Translations under genes and position numbers: made by a program
Notes under the pieces: generated by a model
What the model was told of the DNA's origin: nothing
The model's database searches: none
The model's input: the letters and a program-made list of their open reading frames with translations, nothing else
Assembly: GCA_905207425.1 (NCBI GenBank)
Contig: CAJLLB010000029.1
Location: 1-17,052 of the forward strand
Origin: an uncultured Collinsella sp.
GTDB lineage: Bacteria > Actinomycetota > Coriobacteriia > Coriobacteriales > Coriobacteriaceae
DNA: 17,052 nt
Direction of reading: 5' to 3'
In this document: positions 9,297 through 14,441 of the stretch, piece after piece
Layout of the letters: the number at the start of each line of letters is the position of its first letter
Numbering within the stretch: the first letter of the stretch is position 1

Positions 9297-9323
9297 GTGT
9301 TGGTTCCTTTCTTTTCCGTTTCA

Positions 9324-9352
9324 CGCGGGCATTGAACCCCTTTGAGCCCGCG
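9324..9352. promoter_or_regulatory. Leader hairpin in front of the second MFS gene
   Basis: CGCGGGC (9324-9330) and GCCCGCG (9346-9352) can form a 7-bp GC stem with a 15-nt loop inside the expected mRNA leader, just upstream of the ribosome site. There is no U-tract on the minus strand, so it is not a terminator. It may stabilise the message or affect translation. Confidence 0.3.
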
Positions 9353-9367
9353 CGTCTTGTCGAGGCA

Positions 9368-9373
9368 AATATA
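9368..9373 (-). promoter_or_regulatory. Putative -10 box of the MFS-amidohydrolase operon
   Basis: The minus strand reads TATATT (5 of 6 matches), with a start near 9361 and a leader of about 65 nt. The position of the -35 box (GCCGTC) does not match TTGACA at any base. Palindrome site 3 ends 33 bp upstream. Confidence 0.4.
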
Positions 9374-9406
9374 GGCTGGAGCGCAATACGGACGGCATCA
9401 GAGCCA

Positions 9407-9424
9407 TTGCCGTAGATACGGTAA
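9407..9424. promoter_or_regulatory. 18-bp palindrome, site 3
   Basis: TTGCCGTAGATACGGTAA matches TTGCCGTATATACGGCAA at 16 of 18 positions and is itself an almost perfect palindrome. It lies 111 bp upstream of the MFS start, with its centre about 54 bp upstream of the inferred transcription start. Confidence 0.55.
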
Positions 9425-9470
9425 TTCTGACGGCGGGCCTAAAGGGCATCTGCTTTTTCTCGTGAAAAGC

Positions 9471-9506
9471 AAAACGGCCGACCCCTTTGCTCGGGCCGAC
9501 CGTTTT
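9471..9506 (-). terminator. Terminator of the small membrane-protein gene
   Basis: A 14-bp stem (arms 9471-9484 and 9493-9506) has two G-U pairs when read on the minus strand but two A-C mismatches on the plus strand, so it is built for minus-strand RNA. TTTT ends the stem. It lies 28 bp past the stop codon of the gene at 9535. Confidence 0.8.
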
Positions 9507-9534
9507 GAAGAGAAAGTTTGATTGTTGGAAAATC

Positions 9535-10041
9535 CTAGGCAGTCGCGGCGACTTCCCCAGCGTCGACGCCCGCGGTGGTGGCACCGATGACGACGTAGCC
9601 GCTCACACAGCCGGCAACAGCGCACATAACGCCCTTAAAGATCATCATGCCCGTGCGCGAAAGCGGCAGCGGGAGCACAAAAGTGCAAAGCCATGCAAGG
9701 GGCGTGGCAACTACAAGGGCAATGATGCCAACGACGATCGACAGGGGAATCGACTTTTTGGGCAGCTTGGCCAGCCAACCATAGCCTTCGGAATTGCCCG
9801 GGTAAACGCCCTTGTTGAAATCCATCTTGGTCAGCGGCACCACGCACCAGGTCAAAATGAGACCAAGCAGGGCGCCTGTCAGCGCAATCTCCTCGACAAC
9901 CTTACCGGCGGCAAAGGTAATATCGGCGTCCCCCGCGTGCATGCCCATAAAGATGAGCGCGTTAACGATGCCGTTGACGATGCCGTAACCGACGATGCAC
10001 TTGTTCTTAAGATAGCTCTGGTAGTCCTTTGCGGCGGCCAT
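9535..10041 (-). CDS. Small four-helix membrane protein of unknown function
   Basis: I do not recognise the family. The 168-residue protein has a short polar N-terminus (MAAAKDYQSYLKNK) and four hydrophobic segments, roughly residues 15-36, 55-75, 100-126 and 133-158. The loop between the second and third has MDFNKGVYPGNSEGYGW. No catalytic motif or large soluble domain is seen. The start at 10041 is preceded by GGGGAGGG at good spacing. An ATG 27 bases upstream is in frame but lacks a better ribosome site. It has its own terminator and is divergent from a LacI-type regulator. An 18-bp palindrome upstream matches the one in front of the MFS genes, which hints at common control. Confidence 0.8.
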   Translation of the reverse strand: MAAAKDYQSYLKNKCIVGYGIVNGIVNALIFMGMHAGDADITFAAGKVVEEIALTGALLGLILTWCVVPLTKMDFNKGVYPGNSEGYGWLAKLPKKSIPLSIVVGIIALVVATPLAWLCTFVLPLPLSRTGMMIFKGVMCAVAGCVSGYVVIGATTAGVDAGEVAATA

Positions 10042-10080
10042 ATGCCCTCCCCATTTTCGCAGTGTCATTTGAGTGGGGCC

Positions 10081-10086
10081 AGTGTA
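10081..10086 (-). promoter_or_regulatory. Putative -10 box of the small membrane-protein gene
   Basis: The minus strand reads TACACT (4 of 6 matches), with a start near 10075. The -35 position is poor. Palindrome site 4 ends 32 bp upstream, matching the arrangement at the two MFS promoters. Confidence 0.3.
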
Positions 10087-10118
10087 TCCTCACGCATCAC
10101 GCCCGCTGACCAGAAGGA

Positions 10119-10136
10119 TTGCCGTTTTTACGGCAA
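10119..10136. promoter_or_regulatory. 18-bp palindrome, site 4
   Basis: TTGCCGTTTTTACGGCAA has 7-bp perfect arms and matches TTGCCGTATATACGGCAA at 16 of 18 positions. It lies 77 bp upstream of the membrane-protein ATG and 67 bp upstream of the lacI-type -35 box. It could also fold as a hairpin in RNA. Confidence 0.5.
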
Positions 10137-10146
10137 CAGCCACACC

Positions 10147-10190
10147 CCAAACCACCACAAAAGGGGACAGGCACCTTTGTGGTGGTTTTC
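10147..10190. repeat. GGGACAGG hairpin repeat, copy 2 (CCACCAC arms)
   Basis: Perfect 13-bp arms (10149-10161 and 10176-10188) surround AGGGGACAGGCACC. It is nearly identical to the copy at 2058-2100, with arms extended by AAA/TTT. It sits between the divergent promoters, 14 bp before the -35 box of the lacI-type gene. Confidence 0.8.
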
Positions 10191-10203
10191 AACATGGTGG
10201 GCT

Positions 10204-10234
10204 TTGACACCCCAGGGGCGGGCGATGCTACAAT
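10204..10234 (+). promoter_or_regulatory. Promoter of the LacI-family regulator gene
   Basis: A perfect -35 box TTGACA (10204-10209) and TACAAT (10229-10234, 5 of 6) are 19 bp apart, with TGC before the -10 making it an extended -10 promoter. The start would be near 10241, giving a leader of about 29 nt. Confidence 0.7.
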
Positions 10235-10245
10235 CTGGCTTGTAC

Positions 10246-10259
10246 TTGAAACGCATCAA
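10246..10259. promoter_or_regulatory. LacI-type operator overlapping the transcription start region
   Basis: TTGAAACGCATCAA is a partial palindrome (TTGA--CG--TCAA) with the central CG typical of LacI/PurR-family operators. It lies just downstream of the predicted start and 11 bp before the ATG. Binding by the encoded protein would block its own transcription. Confidence 0.5.
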
Positions 10260-10269
10260 AGGGGCCGCT

Positions 10270-11379
10270 ATGGCAAAGGTTAAAATCAGCGACGTCGCGC
10301 GCGAAGCCGGGGTTTCGTTGGGCACGGTTTCCAACGCACTCAACCATCCCGAAAAGCTGCGCCCCGAGACCCTCAAGCTCATAAATGAAACCATCAATCG
10401 ACTGGGCTACCTGCCCAACCAAAGCGCTCGTCAGCTCGCGGGCGGCGCCACCAAGTCCTTTGGCCTGGTGCTCCCCCGTCTCGATCACGGCTTTTCGCTC
10501 CAAATCGCCAGCGGCGCCCACAACGAGGCCCGCAAGCACGGCTACGACTTGCTCATCGCCAACGCCGATAACGACGATATTCTCGAGGACCATTACCTGC
10601 GCTACTTTATGGGCACCCAGATGTCCGGCGTCATGGTTCAGCCCATGGCATCCCCCGACTGGCACCCCGCCATGACCAAGATGCCCGTGCCGATCGTCCA
10701 TCTGGACATCCATTGCTCCGAGCCCGGCTACTACGTAGCGGCCGACAATGAGGCCCAGGGTCGCATCATTGCCGAACTTGCCATCGCCCGCGGCGCGCAC
10801 CATATTGTCGTCGTCGGCCGAGCAGCATTTATGCAACTCACCCTGCGCGTCCTTGGCATTCATAAGGCGCTCGCCCTGCACCCCGATATCAAGATCGAAG
10901 TCATCGACGCCGGCGAATGGAATACCGCTGCCGACGGCTACGGCATCGGTGCCCAAATCGCCGAGCGCCCCGCGGACGAACGTCCCGATTTTGTCGTCGG
11001 CCTGACCGACGTGCTGGCCTCGGGCGTTATCTCGGCATTGGTCGACAAAGGCATCTCCGTCCCCGAGCAGGTTCGCGTGGCCGGATGCGACGGCAACCCG
11101 CTCGCTTGGAGCGGATCGGTCCCACTCACTACGGTAGCGCCCCCGGGCTACGAGATTGGCCGCAAGGGTGTCCAACTGCTGATGGAGCAAATCGAGAACA
11201 AGGCCCCGGCAAAGATCAAGCATATCCGTGTCGGCTCCGCAGTGCGTACCGTCACCGCAGTCGCCGCCGAGGATATCAACCGCCAAGAACTGGTACGTCC
11301 GTTCCTGCTGGAACGCGCCAGCACCCGGGCAAGCAGCCAGACCGACGCCACGGCCATCAACCTCGGCGCGTATCTATAG
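10270..11379 (+). CDS. LacI-family transcriptional regulator
   Basis: A 369-residue DNA-binding regulator. The N-terminal helix-turn-helix (5-24, ISDVAREAGVSLGTVSNALN) is followed by the hinge helix NQSARQLAGG (50-59), with Leu56 as the minor-groove wedge. A periplasmic-binding-protein-like effector domain begins at KSFGLVLPRLDHGFS and ends near TVAPPGYEIGRKGVQLLMEQ. The C-terminal tail of about 50 residues is somewhat longer than usual. The start at 10270 is set by the HTH; the frame is open far upstream but without family similarity. Effector is unknown, most likely a sugar or nucleoside. It has its own strong promoter and a LacI-like operator. The divergent membrane protein or genes elsewhere may be targets. 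A convergent terminator separates it from the HAD gene. Confidence 0.93.
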   Translation: MAKVKISDVAREAGVSLGTVSNALNHPEKLRPETLKLINETINRLGYLPNQSARQLAGGATKSFGLVLPRLDHGFSLQIASGAHNEARKHGYDLLIANADNDDILEDHYLRYFMGTQMSGVMVQPMASPDWHPAMTKMPVPIVHLDIHCSEPGYYVAADNEAQGRIIAELAIARGAHHIVVVGRAAFMQLTLRVLGIHKALALHPDIKIEVIDAGEWNTAADGYGIGAQIAERPADERPDFVVGLTDVLASGVISALVDKGISVPEQVRVAGCDGNPLAWSGSVPLTTVAPPGYEIGRKGVQLLMEQIENKAPAKIKHIRVGSAVRTVTAVAAEDINRQELVRPFLLERASTRASSQTDATAINLGAYL

Positions 11380-11404
11380 CACGCCCGCAAGTATGCTAAG
11401 TCGC

Positions 11405-11454
11405 CGCTCAAGCAAAAGAGGCCCGACCATTGCCGGACCCCTTTTGTTTAAGCG
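11405..11454. terminator. Convergent terminator between the lacI-type and HAD genes
   Basis: Arms 11405-11425 and 11434-11454 form a stem of up to 21 bp with a few mismatches or G-U pairs and an 8-nt loop. CTTTTGTTT on the plus side and CTCTTTTG on the minus side allow termination in both directions. Confidence 0.75.
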
Positions 11455-11492
11455 CAAACGTAAGCAATTGCTCGTTTCAACGCCGCAATTGT

Positions 11493-12143
11493 CTAGCGCA
11501 CGGCCTTGACCGCCGCCGCCAGATCGAACAGCGTATCGAGCACGGCCTCGCAGCCATCCACCACGTCCTGCGGCAGCGGCACGATATCGGGGACGGCAAA
11601 GACATGGCAGCCGGCCGTAATGCCCGAGACGCAGCCGTTGCGCGAATCCTCGACCACGGCACATTCCTCGGGAGCAAAGCCCGCGCGCTCGCAGGCGAGC
11701 AGATACATCTCGGGGTCGGGCTTGCCGTGCACGACGTCCTCGCCACACGTTACCGTTTCAAACTTGTCAAAGAGGCCAACCATCTTAAGGTTGCGCTCGG
11801 CCGTAACGAGGCGCGACGACGTCGCTAGACCAACGTGATAGCCCGCAGCCAGCAGCTCGTCTAGGCACTCGGCGGCGCCGGCCTTAAGTTCCAGTTCGGT
11901 CTTGACCATCTCGTCGCGAATCTCCTTGTGGCGGACATAGACCGCCTCGGTGGTTTCGTGGCTGCCGTAATGCTCATCAAGGATGTCCATGACATCGGGC
12001 AGCGTGCGGCCGATAAACTGATGGATCAGCGCTTCATCAATCGCGAGCCCCAGCTCAGCGGCGCCTGCCTTCCAGGCCTTAATCCCCAAACGCTCGGTAT
12101 CGACCAGCGTTCCATCCATGTCAAAAATAACAGCCTTGATCAT
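11493..12143 (-). CDS. HAD-superfamily hydrolase (beta-phosphoglucomutase/phosphatase-like)
   Basis: A 216-residue cytosolic HAD enzyme with a helical cap inserted after motif I (subclass I). Motif I is DMDGTLVDTE (nucleophile Asp8, acid/base Asp10), motif II is ATSSR (Ser109-Ser110), motif III is Lys141 in HGKPDPEMYL and motif IV is VVEDSRNG (Glu165, Asp166). GKPDPE and EDS--G are shared by phosphosugar phosphatases and beta-phosphoglucomutases; the sequence does not decide between them. The start at 12143 sits at MIKAVIFD, preceded by GGGGGA; an upstream in-frame ATG would add 29 residues unlike the family. It is divergent from larE and convergent with the lacI-type gene, so it probably forms its own unit. 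Confidence 0.9.
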   Translation of the reverse strand: MIKAVIFDMDGTLVDTERLGIKAWKAGAAELGLAIDEALIHQFIGRTLPDVMDILDEHYGSHETTEAVYVRHKEIRDEMVKTELELKAGAAECLDELLAAGYHVGLATSSRLVTAERNLKMVGLFDKFETVTCGEDVVHGKPDPEMYLLACERAGFAPEECAVVEDSRNGCVSGITAGCHVFAVPDIVPLPQDVVDGCEAVLDTLFDLAAAVKAVR

Positions 12144-12203
12144 ATCGGTCCCCCATCGACTCTCGCTGTCGCGTTGCTGCAACTCTACCGCATTTGGCAA
12201 CTT

Positions 12204-12220
12204 GTATATAACGTATATAC
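12204..12220. promoter_or_regulatory. 17-bp perfect palindrome between the HAD gene and larE
   Basis: GTATATA-ACG-TATATAC has 7-bp perfect arms and lies 61 bp upstream of the HAD start, in the divergent control region. It shares the core CGTATATAC with the 18-bp palindromes found elsewhere but matches them at only 11 of 18 positions. It could be an operator, or simply an AT-rich promoter core. Confidence 0.4.
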
Positions 12221-12316
12221 CATATTGCACTTTCGTTACACAGATAGAAGTCTTATGGCAAGTAACGCATTAGGATTATAGTTTTCGATCGAGTACTCAG
12301 CGATAAGGAACGTTTC

Positions 12317-13195
12317 ATGATTTTAGACACCACGGCACCCGCAGAGGAGCTTCAAGACAAGCTATCGGCGCTCGAACAGCTGCTTTTGGCATACGGGCGC
12401 GTGGCTATCGGGTTTTCCGGCGGCGTTGACAGCAGCTTTTTGGCCGCCGTATGCGCCCGCATCATGCCTACCAATACCCTCCTCGTCCATCTCACCACGC
12501 CGCTCATCGGCACGCCCGAGCAGGCTTCGTTTGAGCAGTCCGTTGATGGACAAGCCAATGAAGGGGCGCATTTTAAGCTCCCCGTGCTCAATCTTTCGGT
12601 CGATCAGTTGCAGCTCCCCCAAGTAGCCTGCAACGATGCCAATCGCTGCTACCACTGCAAGCACGCTGGCTTTACCGCCATCGTCAACCACGCCAAGTCG
12701 CTCGGCTTTCCCACCGTCATCGATGGCAGCAATGCAAGCGATCGCGGTGACTACCGCCCCGGCATGCGTGCGGCAGAAGAGCTCGGCGTACGCTCACCCC
12801 TTATGGAGGTCGGCTTTACCAAGGACGAAGAGCGCGAGCTGCTGCGCGCATGGGGTTATCCCGTTTGGAACCTGCCGGCGGGAGCATGTCTTGCCACGCG
12901 CGTCCCCACGGGCGAGGAGCTTACGCGCGAGAAGGTCTCCCTGATTCGCGCCTGCGAGGATTACCTGCACGATCTTGATCTGGCACAGGTACGCGCGCGC
13001 CTGGTCGGCGGCTGCATGCATATCGAGGCCGCACCCGCAGATGTCGCCAAGATTGCCACCCTCGGCGGTGCCGCCGTCGACGACAAGGGCAAGACCCCGC
13101 TGCCCGCCGTTATCAAGTCCGCGCTGCGCGAACTGGGCTGCGACCATATCTCCCCCGAGGTCACCCCCTACATTCACGGCAACATGAATCTTTAA
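12317..13195 (+). CDS. larE: ATP-dependent sacrificial sulfur transferase LarE
   Basis: A 292-residue cytosolic enzyme of nickel-pincer cofactor synthesis. LarE adenylates the pyridinium biscarboxylate mononucleotide and gives it sulfur taken from its own cysteine. The N-terminal PP-loop SGGVDSS is at 34-40. NRCYHCK (109-115) and DGSNASD (136-142) are typical of LarE. Cys191 in GACLATRVP corresponds to the sacrificial cysteine (Cys176 in the Lactobacillus plantarum enzyme). Length is slightly above the usual 270-280. AAGGAA precedes the ATG by 7 nt. No larA, larB or larC gene lies nearby, so the rest of the pathway must be elsewhere if this enzyme makes the cofactor. Confidence 0.93.
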   Translation: MILDTTAPAEELQDKLSALEQLLLAYGRVAIGFSGGVDSSFLAAVCARIMPTNTLLVHLTTPLIGTPEQASFEQSVDGQANEGAHFKLPVLNLSVDQLQLPQVACNDANRCYHCKHAGFTAIVNHAKSLGFPTVIDGSNASDRGDYRPGMRAAEELGVRSPLMEVGFTKDEERELLRAWGYPVWNLPAGACLATRVPTGEELTREKVSLIRACEDYLHDLDLAQVRARLVGGCMHIEAAPADVAKIATLGGAAVDDKGKTPLPAVIKSALRELGCDHISPEVTPYIHGNMNL

Positions 13196-13222
13196 GTTAC
13201 GCCGTTTTACAAACGGCGTAAC
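13196..13222 (+). terminator. Hairpin directly after the larE stop codon
   Basis: A perfect 12-bp stem GTTACGCCGTTT (13196-13207) with 13211-13222 and loop TAC begins at the base after the stop codon. No U-tract follows, so it may protect the mRNA 3' end or act together with the next hairpin. Confidence 0.55.
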
Positions 13223-13272
13223 CGCTCGGCGCTGCGCAGGCCCCGGGCACGGCAATCTGACGCTCAACTTCA

Positions 13273-13306
13273 CGGGCGCGACCAAAAGGTCAGCGCCCGC
13301 TTGTTT
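13273..13306 (+). terminator. Second hairpin downstream of larE, likely intrinsic terminator
   Basis: CGGGCGCGACC (13273-13283) pairs with GGTCAGCGCCCG (13288-13299) with one bulged A and an AAAA loop, followed by CTTGTTT. This is a better terminator candidate for larE than the first hairpin. Confidence 0.6.
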
Positions 13307-13371
13307 CACGTCACCTTACCGCACCCGGAGCCCGCTCGCTCGCATATGCTCAACCTGCACTGCGTTAACTG

Positions 13372-13420
13372 ACCTGCCAAAAAGGAACAGGTTTATTTTG
13401 GCAGGTTTTATCTGGGGAAA
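13372..13420. repeat. GGGACAGG hairpin repeat, copy 3 (CCTGCCA arms)
   Basis: Arms ACCTGCCAAAA (13372-13382) and TTTTGGCAGGT (13396-13406) enclose AGGAACAGGTTTA. The 48 bases from 13373 to 13420 are identical to 13848-13895 except for one base. The two copies are in direct orientation, 475 bp apart. Confidence 0.85.
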
Positions 13421-13491
13421 TATCGCGAGGCAGTCGCTCCCCTAGCACCCATCAAACTTCGAGAGACGATAGAGGGGCAATTCGGCTGCAT

Positions 13492-13623
13492 CTACTTCTT
13501 CCGATAGCGGCGGTTGCGGCTCGTCGATGAACCCATTACTTCGATGAGCCCTTTATCCGTCATTTTTGGCAGATGGTAGCTGACGGACGAATTTTGGCAT
13601 TCCGTCTCTCTAAAACAAGGCGC
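13492..13623 (-). pseudogene. Winged-helix domain remnant (C-terminal 43 codons)
   Basis: A short open stretch encodes SSVSYHLPKMTDKGLIEVMG followed by SSTSRNRRYRKK and a stop. This resembles the DNA-binding winged helix at the C-terminus of Fic or AlbA-type ATP-binding proteins and of small HTH regulators (recognition helix SVSYHLPKM, then LIE and a basic wing RNRRY). Upstream it runs straight into the large palindrome at 13604-13669, where a stop closes the frame. No start codon or ribosome site fits. It is probably the tail of a deleted gene. Resemblance is by eye only, and chance cannot be excluded. Confidence 0.35.
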
Positions 13624-13669
13624 TCATCTCTCTAACTTTAGAGAGATGAGCGCCTTGTTTTAGAGAGAC
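13604..13669. repeat. 66-nt perfect palindrome with 32-bp arms
   Basis: Arms 13604-13635 and 13638-13669 are perfectly complementary around a 2-nt centre. Each arm begins GTCTCTCTAAAACAAGG and ends with ATCTCTCTAA, so it holds two TCTCTCTAA boxes 22 bp apart. There is no U-tract and no flanking gene end, so it does not look like a terminator. Confidence 0.9.
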
Positions 13670-13774
13670 ATTAAGAGAGATGTATCGAATTCGCTGCTAG
13701 ATTGCCTAATGCTATCTCTCTAACCAACCTTCTCTTTAGAGAGACATTTAGCGAGATGAGCGCGACCTCTCTAA
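13605..13774. repeat. Array of nine TCTCTCTAA-type boxes
   Basis: Boxes lie at 13605, 13627, 13715 and 13766 (plus orientation) and 13638, 13660, 13671, 13736 and 13748 (reverse, TTAGAGAGA). Those at 13671, 13748 and 13766 differ by one base or one insertion. Several are followed or preceded by GATGAGCGC. The density suggests a protein-binding array or the end of a lost mobile element. Confidence 0.75.
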
Positions 13775-13845
13775 TCATGGGCTCCACTCTTTAAGGTGCA
13801 CACTTCCTAACCGTGCCCTAAGTTGCGGTGAAATAGTCCCCGATT

Positions 13846-13895
13846 AACCTGCCAAAAAGGGACAGGTTTATTTTGGCAGGTTTTATCTGGGGAAA
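13846..13895. repeat. GGGACAGG hairpin repeat, copy 4 (CCTGCCA arms)
   Basis: Perfect 12-bp arms AACCTGCCAAAA (13846-13857) and TTTTGGCAGGTT (13871-13882) enclose AGGGACAGGTTTA. It is a direct copy of 13373-13420, including the TTATCTGGGGAAA tail outside the hairpin. Confidence 0.85.
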
Positions 13896-13902
13896 CGCAA
13901 AT

Positions 13903-13939
13903 AGGGCCGTGACACCCATACGGCGTCGCGGCCCTTTTC
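13903..13939 (-). terminator. Probable terminator of the tal-transketolase-EIIA operon
   Basis: Arms AGGGCCGTGAC (13903-13913) and GTCGCGGCCCT (13925-13935) lie 42 bp past the EIIA stop codon. The stem is better on the plus strand (G-U pair, then TTTTCC) than on the minus strand (one mismatch, then ATTTGCGTTT). It fits as the operon end by position, but direction is uncertain. Confidence 0.5.
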
Positions 13940-13977
13940 CTTGGAGAAGGATCAATTGATTGAACGGGATGACCGTT

Positions 13978-14430
13978 CTAGTCTTCGAGTCCGCTATTGA
14001 TGAGCTCCGCAATCTCAACGGGATCGGTGCTCGCGCGCACCTTGTCACGGAAGCCGGCGTCCATCAGCATCACGGCAGCCTTGGAGAGCAAGCGCAGGTG
14101 CGTGGTTCCTGCCTCGCCGGCAGGCACGTACAGCGCGAGCGCAACATCGACGGGCACACCATCGAAGCTCGGCCATTCAACGGGCTCGACCAGCTTAAGC
14201 ACGGCAACGCCCGGCGTGTGGATAGCATCGCTTTTGGCATGTGGAACGGCAAAACCGGCGACAAGGCCAGTCTCGGCCTCGTTCTCGCGAGCCATGAAGG
14301 CAGTCTCTACGGCAGATGCGTCGTCAGCAAAGCCGAGCTCGACGGCCTGATCGGACAAATAATGCAGGGCATCCTCGCGCGAGGCGGCGGTATACCCTAT
14401 CGTCACTTGGTTGGCAGATACAAATCCCAT
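13978..14430 (-). CDS. PTS fructose-type EIIA domain protein
   Basis: A 150-residue single-domain protein of the PTS EIIA fructose/mannitol/nitrogen family (PTS_EIIA type 2), cytosolic. The phosphoryl-accepting His64 lies in GFAVPHAKSDA, and the preceding helix MARENEAETGLVAGFA and the later core DVALALYVPAG...HLRLLSKAA are typical. It takes phosphate from HPr and passes it to an EIIB, or acts as a regulatory sensor. No EIIB or EIIC gene lies in the window. It starts 11 bp after the transketolase C-terminal gene, with AAGGAAGG before the ATG, so it is the last gene of that operon. The partner permease may be encoded elsewhere, or the protein may only regulate. Confidence 0.9.
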   Translation of the reverse strand: MGFVSANQVTIGYTAASREDALHYLSDQAVELGFADDASAVETAFMARENEAETGLVAGFAVPHAKSDAIHTPGVAVLKLVEPVEWPSFDGVPVDVALALYVPAGEAGTTHLRLLSKAAVMLMDAGFRDKVRASTDPVEIAELINSGLED

Positions 14431-14441
14431 GGAAACCTTCC

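Noticed and set aside
6039..9335. Very long plus-strand open frame (about 1,100 codons) antisense to the amidohydrolase and MFS2 genes
   Set aside because: Its translation is rich in Gly, His, Asp and Val without any domain, and the opposite strand encodes two clear families with good ribosome sites. Open antisense frames of this kind are common in high-GC genes.
9487..10269. N-terminal extension of the LacI-family protein from the long upstream open frame
   Set aside because: The extension runs antisense through the membrane-protein gene and across the predicted promoter and operator. The HTH domain begins at the ATG at 10270, as is usual for the family.
13604..13669. Rho-independent terminator
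   Set aside because: The stem is far longer than needed, has no U-tract on either side and does not follow a gene end closely.
13818..14048. Small minus-strand ORF (76 codons) overlapping the end of the EIIA gene
   Set aside because: It spans the hairpin repeat and the probable terminator and overlaps the EIIA gene in another frame. No ribosome site or family resemblance was seen.
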